From: Chimonanthus salicifolius
Taxonomy: Eukaryota > Streptophyta > Magnoliopsida > Laurales > Calycanthaceae
Reading direction: 5' to 3'
DNA: 64,000 nucleotides
Assembly (NCBI GenBank): GCA_013350335.1
Contig: CM023539.1
Location: forward strand, 43,386,631-43,450,630
Part shown: one piece after another, positions 37,622 to 49,317 of the stretch
How the letters are laid out: the number at the start of each line of letters is the position of its first letter
Position numbering within the stretch: the stretch's first letter is position 1
Notes under the pieces: model-generated
The model's input: only the letters and a program-made list of their open reading frames with translations
Database searches by the model: none
Told to the model about the DNA's origin: nothing
Translations under genes and position numbers: made by a program

Positions 37622-40040
37622 GCTACATCCCGTCATGTAAACTTTAGCTCAAAATGTGAAAATCGTCAAGCAAATGAGGCAGGTTTAATTTCTAATTTTC
37701 TCCTAATGGCTCTTCAACAAAATAGCTTTTGAATTCAAAATTTGCTGTCAAGCACAAATTGGTTGCTATTTGGCCAGCCAATAGTTTTGGGATCGGGTTG
37801 TTAGTGGTGCAGCCATTAAGGTTTAGTTGGATTATTCTTGGTGATCCAAGCGAACCCATTTATCAATCCATAAAAGTTACACAAGTCAAAATTGTCAATG
37901 TCATCCATCATTATTTTTTTATCCTGAATGTTAGCCCATCATTTGTGATGACTTCATAGGGATCATGCTGTTATATGGACAAATTGGTCCCATTTTTTAC
38001 ATTATATAGTCCAAATATATTTATGTGGAATGCAGACTGTTGGTCCCATGTTTCTTTCAATTTTCTATTAGTATTGCCAACTTCAGTGAAGAGCTGATCT
38101 TTTGCACCAAGGCAGGTTCAACTTTGCTGCCATTGTTAAGAATAAGAACTATCCTGTCATTCCCAAAAAATAAAATAAAATAAAAACCATCCTCTAGGGA
38201 GGCTGCTTAACCCTCTAATTAAGTAGATTGTCTATTAATTTTTCAATTAGGCGACGCATTGCTAGATGGAATATTTAGAAAATGACAAATTGTGGGTGGG
38301 TAAAATTTCTTCTCCAACTGATCAACCTAGTCTTGTGATATTAGATCTTGAAGAGTTAAAAGTCATTTTTCATGTCTCATCTCACTAAACTTCTATCATT
38401 GGACCCGGTGTGTGTGGATAGGGGGTGAGGACTAGTCAGGTGCCACATCTGGACTCCTCCATACCTCAAAAAAAAGGAAAAAAAAACTGCTATCATTGGA
38501 TGGGAAAGTTTCCTAGCATCCTATTGATAGAAGTTTTATATATTTGAACCTTGTCCAGCCCGGCCTCCCGAAAGATGCTACAATTTCCATAGAGTGGTGC
38601 ATACTTGATAATGATGCATGTAATTTCATGCCGTGGAAGCTACTCTAGAGTCTGATTTATTGGGAAATCCTTCACTTTCTTCTCTTTTACCTAAAAGTTA
38701 TTGCCATTGGAATTATTATATAATAATGATATAAAACTTAGATGCCAATTTTATTTTGCTTCGATTGGAAATTGAATTTCGGATTAAAATTTGGTCAACT
38801 TATAGTCCATAAAGTATATTTTCAATTCATATGGTTTATTTTAATATGTATGACGAAAATTTGAGGGAAAAAAATGAAATTTAATACGTGATTTAAATTT
38901 TGACCTTTAATTTTGAATAAAATGAGAATTTAAATTTATTTCTTGAACTTTTTTGAATTTTTGCCTAATTCAATTTGTAATTAATTCTTATTAGAGTAAA
39001 ATTACAAACATTCTTGAATTAGTACTAATAATTACATTGATATAAATTGATAAAAACATAAGTAGTTAGAATAGTTTAAAATGATAAAAACAAGTAATTT
39101 AAATATATTTATAAGTTTGTATTATTGTCTTCATATTTATTTACTTTTTAAAGTTTTTATAATGTCTTTTCCGATATGGAACGCTAAAACTGTTAGAATA
39201 CTAGAACGTTCCGTTATATAGATAAAACTGGAATGGATTTCGGAACCGATCTAACAACTATGTCTTAAAAACATCTTTTATTTAAAATAGTAAAAAGCAA
39301 TTATATTTGATGATAGGAAGTAGAAGTCTTAAGAATAGAAAAGAAAGCACCCTTATAATTGTCCATTTATAAATCTCTATTTTGGTGATCATAATATGAA
39401 TAAAAACTCTTAACCTCTCATTAATTATGCTTAGATGATCAAATCAATGAAACTGTCACGTTAATGGTGCTAACATTTATTTAATTAATTATGTTTCGCA
39501 GTGCCATCTGAGCTTGATGTGATGCCTTGTCGTGATAATGTTTCGCATGTGATCGGTCCGATCGTACAAAACTACAAAGTACAAATACAAGGCGGGCAGA
39601 GTGATTGTTTGGGTCGGATTCAAAGGGGGTTTGCCCTTTTGCAATGGTTGTGTATATATTTTCTGTTAAAAACTTTACAAGAAATTCTTCCCTTTTTTTT
39701 TTCCAATGAAGTTGCTCAGTTTTCAAATTTCATTGCTTTCCCAGATTTATGCAAGTTGGGATTGTTGTATATTCACAGATTATATTACTGTAGATGACCG
39801 ATGAACAAAAGTCTAAATATCGGTCTGAAGTTGATACAATCAAATATCGATATCGGTTAGTGGGTTCCCTTGGATGGATGTGTATTTGTCTGATTTAACT
39901 TGCCATCCTTATGCTTTTGAAATGTTTGGCTCTCCTTGGTGCTGTAAATAAAAAAAATGTTCGTATCTACCATGGCGATCCCTTAAATGCCTCAAAATTT
40001 TGCCTAACTCTCTCTTAAAAGTAAACTTTTAGTTGTTTGA
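37622..40040. other. ELMO 3' flank and intergenic stretch, no gene recognised
   Basis: The first few hundred bases are probably the 3' untranslated region. A diverged SINE 3' end (GACTAGTCAGGTGCC... ending in A-runs) lies at about 38430-38477. The rest is AT-rich with no recognised coding frame. Confidence 0.45.
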
Positions 40041-40043
40041 AAA

Positions 40044-42287
40044 CGCGTTTGGATGGGGGTAAGAGGGGGTAACCCTCCCGTTACCCTTTGTTACCCTCGT
40101 TCGGTAACAATGGGGTAAATTTTTACCCCTTTTATCACAATTTTGAATACCCCCATGGGGCTTGGAGTATTCACTCTTTAATACCCCTCCTTACCCCCCA
40201 TTTTAATGTTTCATGAGTTTTTTTTTTTTTAATTTATTTTGGTGAGTACTTGGCCTTTTTTTTAAAAGCACTCTATTATTTTCATTTGATAAATTTCATA
40301 TCACCAAACAACAACTTATATTTTTTTATGAAGAGATATGTAGAATTTTTTTATTCATATATTGAAATTTAAAATAATAATAGTGGTTTTTTATCTTTTA
40401 AGGAAATCTTGCCCCTATTTACCCCGTGTCTTCCTCTATTTTTCAATTATATATTATATAATTGAAAATTAATAGATTTCAAATAATTAGCAATTTATTT
40501 TTTAAATTATATAGATTTTCAACATGATGCATTTGGATGAGCGGTAAATTTTTACAGGGGTTACCCCATGTTACCCTTGAGTAGGGGTAACCTAATATAT
40601 TAACAATTTTAGAATAATTAATAATTTTATTTAACCCATATAATATAAAAATATAAATAAAGTTTTTTGAAACGTATTTATCAAAATGTCCTATTTTAAG
40701 AGGTGATTCTGTCGAAATTCGATAGAGTCTCAAAACTTTAAAAGAGTTTGAGATTCATGGTAATCTGTTTTAGAGTAATTAACAATTTATTCTGTTAGAA
40801 ATTTATTTAAAAATGTATCAACATTTTCAACGTGATGCATTTGGGTGAAGGGTAAATTTTTACAGGGGTTACCCTTGAGTAGAGGTAACTGTAAGTAGGG
40901 GTAAACTGACATATTAACAATTTTATGAGAATTAATAATTTTATTAAATCTATATAATATAAAAATAAAAATAAAATTTTCAGCGTAATGCATTTGGGTG
41001 GGGCAAATTTTTACATGGGTTACCCTTGAGTAAGGGTAACTGTAAGTAGGGGTAAACTGACATATTAACAATTTTATGAGAATTAATAATTTTTATTAAA
41101 TCTATATTATTAAATCTATATAATATAAAAATAAAAATAAAAATTTTAACGCGATGCATTTGGGTGAGGGATAAATTTTTATAGGGGTTACCCTTGAGTA
41201 GGGGTAAATTGACATATTAACAATTTTATGAGAATTAATAATTTTATTGAATCTATATAATATAAAAATGAAAATAAAATTTTCAACGTGATGCATTTGG
41301 GTGAGGGGTAAATTTTTACAGGGGTTATCCTTGAGTAGGGGTAAACTGACATATTAACAATTTTATGATAATTAATAATTTATTAAATCTATATAATATA
41401 AAAATAAAAATAATTTTTTTTGAAACATATTTGTCAAAATATTCTATTTTTAAGGGGTGATTTTGTAGAAATTTCGATAGATTCTCGAATCTTCGAAAAA
41501 GTTTGAGGTTCACGGTAATCTCTTTCAGAGTAATTAACAATTTATTCTGTTACAAATTTATTTTAAAAATGTGTCAACATTTTCAACATGATGCATTTTG
41601 ATGAGGGGTAAATTTTTACAGGGGTTACCTTTAAATAGGGGTAACCGTAAATAGGAGTAACCTGACTTATTAACAATTTTATGAGAATTAATAATTTTTA
41701 TTAAATCTATATAATATAAAAAATAAAAATAGAATTTTATTAAATATATTTGTCAAAATGTCCTATTTTTAAAGCGTTCAGCCCGTGATAATTTTTAATA
41801 TTAATTTTATATTTTTTGTGATATATTAAACTACTATAATAGTTTCTTATATTATATATTTCATATTACCAATAAACAAATTATATTTTTTTATGAAGAG
41901 ATATGTTGATATTTTTTTATTAGAATTTAAAATAATAATATCTATTTTTTTCTTTATTTATTTTTTTTACTGTTAGAATGCAAGTGTTCATTTTAAATTA
42001 TAATTATAAATAAGAATCTATAAGAATTAGATAATATTAGATTTACTTAATAAATATTATTTAATAATTATATTTTATAATTTTTTTCATAAAATTGTTA
42101 ATATATCAGGTTACCCCTGTTAATAGGTACCAAACAATATTTTTTACCCTTAGGGTAAGTTCTTACTTTACCACTGCAATTACCAAAAAAGATAAGGGTA
42201 GCCCCTTTTCAAAGGTGACTCCTACTCAAAGATGACCCCTACTTAGGAGTAACTCCTATAAAAATTACCTCCCATCCAAATGCAGCC
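40044..42287. mobile_element. TIR-like element with internal tandem repeats (copy 1)
   Basis: The left end reads GCGTTTGGATGGGGGTAA and the right end CCCATCCAAATGCAGCC, inverted relatives of each other. Inside, the word GATGCATTTGGRTGAGGGGTAA recurs at about 40526, 40834, 40987, 41153, 41290 and 41590, giving units of 308, 153, 166, 137 and 300 bp: a long unit and a short form lacking its second half. Each unit restates the outer terminus and then GAGTAGGGGTAAC. I recognise no transposase. The element family is not known to me. Confidence 0.65.
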
Positions 42288-44040
42288 GTAGAATAACCTG
42301 GGAAGGGAGGGCCTTGAGGGCCATGGTCACTCTACCATGCCTGTGTTTGTAAACATTTTTCTCAGTTTTTGCAAATGGGTCCTTTCAAAATGAACATTAT
42401 TTGGTTGGAAGTGGGATCAAGAATTCTTTTACATGATATTACTTGTTAATGTGAGTTAATGAATACTTGAGACGATGGTGGATAGTGAGAAAGGTGATCA
42501 TGCGAGACGTGATCCTCGATTATGATAAACTTGTAAATCCGAGGCTAGAACAATGTCGGTCAAAACTTCTTTGTGCCAGACAGATTTTACAGTGACGGGA
42601 ACAATACACTTGAGTGAGACCTCTAACTTATTACATAAAATTATATTTTGACTTCCATCAATGAATGCTTGAAATGGTGATAGAATATGAGAGAAAAAAC
42701 TCAGAAAACTCTCTTCCTCAACTTGAAATCCGAATGAAGCTGAGTTAGACTATTCATTTGAATCATTTCAAGTTTTTAAACAATGTGTCTAATCACGACA
42801 AGTTCATTGATGCAGAAGTTGACATGGACAGCACATTGTAAGAATCTGCATTAGCACCATGTCTTTTAAGTTTTGATTTTTTGGGATGTCTTTAGGCTAG
42901 TTTTTGTCCAAAATAGATACCTAAATTTTGGAGTAAATGCATGCAAATGACTTGGAAAGGATGATATGTAAATGACATGTACTATTTACTTTATTCACTT
43001 ATATATGATGCATGATGTGCTCAATCTAGTCTAACATTGGTTCTGAGGTTGGACTTATTTTTGATGGATGGCTTTTGTCAAAGTAGCTTGTCTTTTGGAT
43101 TGGGTTAACGGTGTGTCATTTACTAGGGTGGTTGATTTGGTCAAGTCTATGGGTTTAGATGTTCACGGGTTAATCTTGGGTTAGTAGCTATTGTTTGGTT
43201 TACAAGGCTGGACTCTATTGGTGATTAAGAAATTTTTACTATGACTATTACTTTTGTTAAGGATCTAACTAATATGTTAAAAGTTTTAAAGTTGATGTAA
43301 CATGGAAAATCAAATTCTTTAATCTTTTTCATACTAAGTTGGTCTAATCCGATGTTCATATTTTAGATGGATCCCTAAAGCATGTGACAAGTTATTAATG
43401 AATTTCAGTTAGTTTATTAAGAAAATGTCTAGTTTTCAATTGGACATTGTTTGATGATTGCGACAACACTTGGGTTTAGACAAGTTTTTGTTTTGTAGAA
43501 TATGGTTTTGGTTGACTGTCACAGGAAAGGTTGGTTTGGTTTGAGAGATTAAATTTGGTTCATTCTACACGGAGGTGGTCGTGTGCTTTTGGTCGAGTCT
43601 TGGGTTGAATTAGGGGTTCAAGTGACTTGAATTGGGTTAAGGTCAGATTTCATTTTGGGGCTTCGTAGATTTTTGCCTAGGTTTCATGGTTTGAGATGAA
43701 GAATAAGATTATCTGATCTCTTCATTTAGTGAACTCAGCTACAGATGATATGGCTCATGAGGGATTGATTAAAGGAAAGAAAATCTTGTGCTAAACTTTC
43801 AATTTATTCATATGATATAATATTATTGGTAAATATTATAAAAGTTAATGGCAAATTAAAAACAAAACTTTTAATTTAAATATATTTCTAAACTCAATTA
43901 TCTATTTTATGATCTTATGTAAAATAAATAAAATATATTTTTGAAAGTAAACTATCTTATTTAAATACATTTAATGCATATAACTCAAACAATGTGAGTA
44001 GTGAAACCCACCTAGGCAAATATCCATAATTCCATATGCA
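42288..44040. other. Intergenic stretch between the two tandem-repeat elements
   Basis: No coding frame longer than background and no known element terminus. A G/T-rich part at about 43000-43700 has no family I can name. Confidence 0.4.
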
Positions 44041-46384
44041 GTAAACTCTCTATAATGTAGTATTCTATAAAGTTATAACCTGTCTAAAATAATATCCACA
44101 GTTGGTCCTGACTCGGACCCATTCAAAATGTAATAAATTTCTCTAACTCATTACACAATACATTCAAAATAAAAAACGTATTGCCTCAACAATTTTATAA
44201 AGTAATATTCCATACGTTCAACCAATCTTTCTATCCCGCTCAACAATGATGATGTACATGAGATTGAAGGAAGCAAAGGGGTTAATATTCTACAACCAGA
44301 TTCAACACTAGGGCTGCATTTGGATGGGGGTAACCCCCGTTACCCCTTGTTACCTGGGGTGAGGGTAAAAAAATGAAAATTTACCCCTCTCATCCCATTT
44401 TTTAATACCCATTTGGAGGTTGGGGTATTCACAATACCTTACCCCTCAATACCCTTTGCCTTTCTCTCTTTATCAATTATATATTATAAAATTAAAATCT
44501 TTCAAAAAATATATATATTATATAATTAAAAAATAATATATTTCAAGTAATTAGCAATTTAACTTTGTTTGAAATTTATTTTAAAAATGTGTCAAAATTT
44601 TTAACATGATGCATTTGGATGAGGGGTAAATTTTACGGGGGTTATCCTTGAGTAGAGGTAACTGTAAGTAGGGGTAAACAGACATATTACCAATTTAATG
44701 AGAATTAATAATTTTTATTAAATATATCTCATATAAATAATAAAAATAAAATTTTATGAAACATAATTGTCAAAATATCATATTTTTAAGAGGTGATTCG
44801 ATTGAAATTTTGATAAGATCTCGAAACTCCGAAAGAGTTTGAGGTTCATAATAATCTCTTCCAGAATAATTAGCAATTTATTCTATTGGAAGTTTATTTT
44901 AAAAATATGTCAACATTTTCAAAATGATGCATTTGGATGAGGGGTAAATTTTACAGGGATTACCCTTAAGTAGGGGTAACTGTAAGCAGGGGTAATCTAA
45001 CATATTAACAATTTTATAAGAATTAATATTGTTTTATTAAATCTATATAATATAAAAATTAAAAATTAAATTTTATGAAAAATAATTGTCAAAATGTCTT
45101 ACTTTTATGGGACGATTCTGTCGAAATTTCGATAGGCTCTCGAAACTTAAAAAGAGTTTGAGGTTCATGGTTATTTCTTTTGGGGTAATTAGCAATTTAT
45201 TCTATTAGAAGTTTATTTTAAAAATGTGTCAATATTTTCAACATGATGCATTTGGATGAGGGGTAAATTTTCTGAGGGTTACCCTTGAGTAGGGGTAATC
45301 TGACATATTAACAATTTTATAAGAATTAATATTTTTTATTAAATTCATATAATATAAAAAATAAATATAAAATTTTATGAAACATAATTGTCAAAATGTC
45401 CTATTTTTAAGGGGTGATTCAGTCTAAATTTCGATAGGGTCTCGAAACTCTAAAAGAGTTTGAGGTTCATGATAATATCTTTTGGGGTGATTAACAATTT
45501 ATTCTGTTGGAAGTTTATTTTAAAAACGTGTCAATATTTTCAACGTGATACATTTGAATGAGGGGTAAATTTTACGGGGGTTACTCGGGGTTACCCTTGA
45601 GTAGGGGTAACCTGATATATTAACAATTTTATGATAATTAATATTTTTATTAAATTCATATAATATAAAAAATAAAAATTATAATTTTTTATGAAGATAT
45701 ATTGATATTTTTTATTCATTTATTGGGATTTAAAGTAATAATATCAAAAAAAATCTTTATTTATTTTTTTAATGTTAGAATGCAAGTGTTAAAATTAAAA
45801 ATATGAAAAATAATTTGTAAAAAATGGATAATGTTATTATAAATTATATTATTCGGATTTACTTCATGAATATTATTTAATAGTTAAGGTTTTATAAAAA
45901 AATTCAAAAAATATTAATATATCACGTTACCTTTGCTTGTAGTTACCAAACAATATTTTTTATCTCTAGGATAAGCTTTTACTTTACTACTGTAATTACC
46001 AAAAAAGATAAGGGTAATCCCAGTTCAAGAGTCATCTCTACTTTAGGGCTAAAATTTACCCCTCATCCAAACGCAGCCTATGGTGGGCAAGTAGTGGTGG
46101 GGGTGCAGAACCTGTTGCATGGGCTGCTATTTGGATGCCAATACTTGATAGAGTAAGATCGTCGGATGCCAATGTAGAACTTGGGCACCTAGATGGTCGG
46201 TCCAGTCTGTGAAAACTGAAAGGAGTGTTTTTTTCCTCAAAGAGAAGCCCAAACACGTTTTAGTTACGGGGGAGAGTTTTAAGGAGTTTTAAAAAAGAAT
46301 ACTCTTAATTTCTTTAATTTAATAACATCTATAATATAATATATGGAGTAGGATCCTAACCATATTACATTATAGAGATTTTAC
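44041..46384. mobile_element. Inverted-repeat element interrupted by tandem-repeat element copy 2
   Basis: The left end GTAAACTCTCTATAATGTAG (44041-44060) and the right end, read on the minus strand as GTAAAATCTCTATAATGTAA (46365-46384), are near-identical inverted repeats. Removing the insertion at 44311-46078 leaves about 580 bp, a plausible MITE size, with the internal TTGGTCCTGACTCGGACCC at about 44103. Diverged pieces of the same terminus occur near 46920 and 47265. Confidence 0.5.
44311..46078. mobile_element. TIR-like element with internal tandem repeats (copy 2)
   Basis: The left end GGGCTGCATTTGGATGGGGG and the right end CTCATCCAAACGCAGCC are inverted relatives and match the ends of 40044-42287. 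TA stands immediately outside both ends (44309-44310 and 46079-46080), a possible TA duplication. GATGCATTTGGATGAGGGGT recurs at about 44608, 44936, 45244 and 45546 (units of 328, 308 and 302 bp, all of the long type). Confidence 0.65.
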
Positions 46385-47340
46385 TAGACTCTTATCTCAC
46401 TCAGTGAGGTGAAAGTCTAACGGAGAAAGCAAACTAAATCCATTTTCCTTTCTCTCTTATTTGTATGTAGTTTGGGTTTGAGTGTTTTAAAAATTGAAAA
46501 CAACAAATCGCATAATAATATATCTAAATTACATATTACAGAAATTTAATTTTGATTCATAAATATATAAGTTTTAAATTATTTAATGAGTAATTATGGC
46601 ATTTTAATGATGTTACCCATCAATCTTTGTTTCAATAAAAATTAGTACAACTATTGAATGATTTAATTATCTGTCACCGCTCTGTTTAACTTTACATAAT
46701 TCTCTTTATTGAGTTGAGCTTTCATTGGTTTTGAGACACTGGTTTATGTACACTTCACATCTGCGACGTTGAGCTCTGCAAATTCTAAGAAATGGAAACA
46801 AAAACAAACCAACAGAGACGACCTGACGAATCTTCTGGGCTTTTCCGATTCATCTTTGTTCAGCGAAATCTCTCTAATGTAATACATTTGGGATCTTGAT
46901 GCAGATATTACATTAAGGTGGTTATTATATTGAGGAGGCTGACAAAATTGATGTAGCATTTCTTTTCAACAATAACTCCTTAAACCCATCTACTCTCACT
47001 CTTTTTTAGAAAAGGGTCTTTCAGCTGAAATAAAAACACAAGATTACAAAAAAAAAAACCTCACCTTTTGACCCAGTTGAAGTAGCGTGATCAGTACATT
47101 CATTGGAAAACTTCTGGTTCCACCAGCCTAACACAAATGCTAATTTCCTTTTATTCTTCAGCAGATAAAAGATAAAATCGGCATTATCAGAATTAGGAAA
47201 TGGTTTGGACTACCGTTATAGTACATTTTGTATTTTGAATCTATTGAACATTTACATTTTGTACAGAGTTGAGGTATAGTAATACATTAGAGAGGTTTTA
47301 CAGTATTTACATTAGTTGAGAGAAATCAAAATCTAATACT
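46385..47340. other. AT-rich stretch 3' of the ABCG gene
   Basis: The part nearest 47500 is likely the transporter's 3' untranslated region. The rest contains short relatives of the GTAAAATCTCTATAATG terminus and no gene. Confidence 0.4.
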
Positions 47341-47546
47341 ATATCAGAGCCTAAATTGATTATTCCCCTTTTGCCTAAGAGGAGAAGAAAAGGAGCAGGA
47401 AAGCTGCAATGTCACAATCTTTCTCTGAATCTCTCTATCTGAATCAGCATTTCAATACTTCCGGCCAACGTCAAATGGATTCTGTCAACATGGAGTCAAG
47501 CCATGAAAGAGCTTCATGGAAGAAAAGAAGAAAGAATTGGAAGAAT

Positions 47547-49284
47547 TTATCTGGTAACTCCGACCCTCATCAGGGAAGTATAGGCAATGAGGCGGTAGCC
47601 GAGAAGCATGAGAAACATAGAGAATACGGGGTGGTCATCGTAGTCGAGGCCGACGAGCTTGATGGTGGGGAAGTCGGCAACCTTACAGGAGATGGTGGTC
47701 GGACATGGGTAGGTCTGTTGAGGAGAATATTGGGAGAGCAACAAAAGCTTGTAGGTGTGGTGGGTGAGGGATATGTACTTGATCCAAGCGATGAAGAAGG
47801 GCACGTGCTGGACATAGTATCCGCCGGCGAGGAGGGAGGTGAGCATGAAGACCGAACCCAGTGTGGATGCCATCTTAAGGTTCATGAACAGAGCTCCAAG
47901 AGCAAGTCCCAGGCCCTGAGAGACTAGAACTGCCAAAAGGACCGCCGAGAGGGTGGCAAGGAAGTTGGCAAGAGTAGGCCGGAGACCTGCCATCAAATAG
48001 GAAATGGTGAGGAATAGAGTTGGGAGGGCCATTTCCATGGGCATGTCTACGACCGTTCTAGCCATGAAGTATGAGGAGAGCCTGTACATGCCGGAAGCCC
48101 TCTCCTTTATCAGCATGGCCTGCTCGTCTGGGAAAGTGAAGATTGATTCAAACAGCGGGAACATGCTCCAGAAAGTGGAATAGAAGAAGAGAAGCCCAAC
48201 CTGCAACACCAAATACAAATTAATTTCGATAAAAAATCAAAAAGAATATATATATATATATATATAAACTGAATAAAGTTCAAAATATAAAGTGCAATGT
48301 AATCAGTTTTATACTCTATTATTTATAATTAATTCAAACTCTATGTACCTATTTAGTTCCTGAATTATCATATGGTGATGGCTTTTCAAATGTAATCAAA
48401 TTGAGACTACGAGAGTAATAGCCGTCTCTCCTTCAATTTTTGTCTTTGAGCATAGTAGATCGGTGTTGAATCCGTGGATGTACCGAAAAGAAACCATGTA
48501 AATCTCTGTATTGTGGTTTGATTCTTTATGTTGATTTTCTTTTTTCTGATTTTATTTTCGATATTGTTGTTTTTGTATGGAGTGAAAATCATTTCTTCCC
48601 AACATATATGTCTCACTACCTACACACTCTGAATAACTCTACTGGAAGTAGCTCTTTTGTCCTTTTTTTATCCATTCTCTTCGTCTAACTAGATTTACTT
48701 AGATGTATCTTATCATCATCATCATTTTATCTATATTGATCTTCCCCATCTTATGATGTGCATCCTTTGTGGGACACACCTAGGTGCACAGAAATTCCTT
48801 AAAAACAGGTGGGTTTGACATGGATATGTCTCCATTGAATTCCTTTAGGTATGGTTTTAAATGGGATTATCAATGGAATATGCTCAGGCCAAACCCCTTT
48901 GGCTAAATTAAAGATCCACTAACTTTTTATACCTCTGTATATATAATCATTTTTCACACAATACTCAACTAAATAAAAATCAAAGTCCATTCAAATGATT
49001 AGTTGTGGTAGCAATCACTGGCAGATAAAGAGTCGTTAGAGAGGAATTGATTGTCATTCTCATAAAGTGGGGTACTGAATTTGATTCACAATTAATTTCT
49101 CATGGACCACTTTCTGTGGATTTAATTGTTGTGTAGAATGGGAGATTTATACATGATCTTAGAATTAATTTCACCTACCTCCAATATAGAATAACGAGGA
49201 TACTATGTTATAAAAAAAAAAAAATATATTTTTAATATTAATGAATAGCTAGGTATGAGAGAAAGAACCTGATCTTTTAGATGA

Positions 49285-49317
<33 letters not shown>

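Noticed and set aside
47409..47927. 172-codon plus-strand frame
   Set aside because: It lies antisense to the ABCG last exon, whose protein is clearly recognisable. Plus-strand translation is low-complexity with no family.
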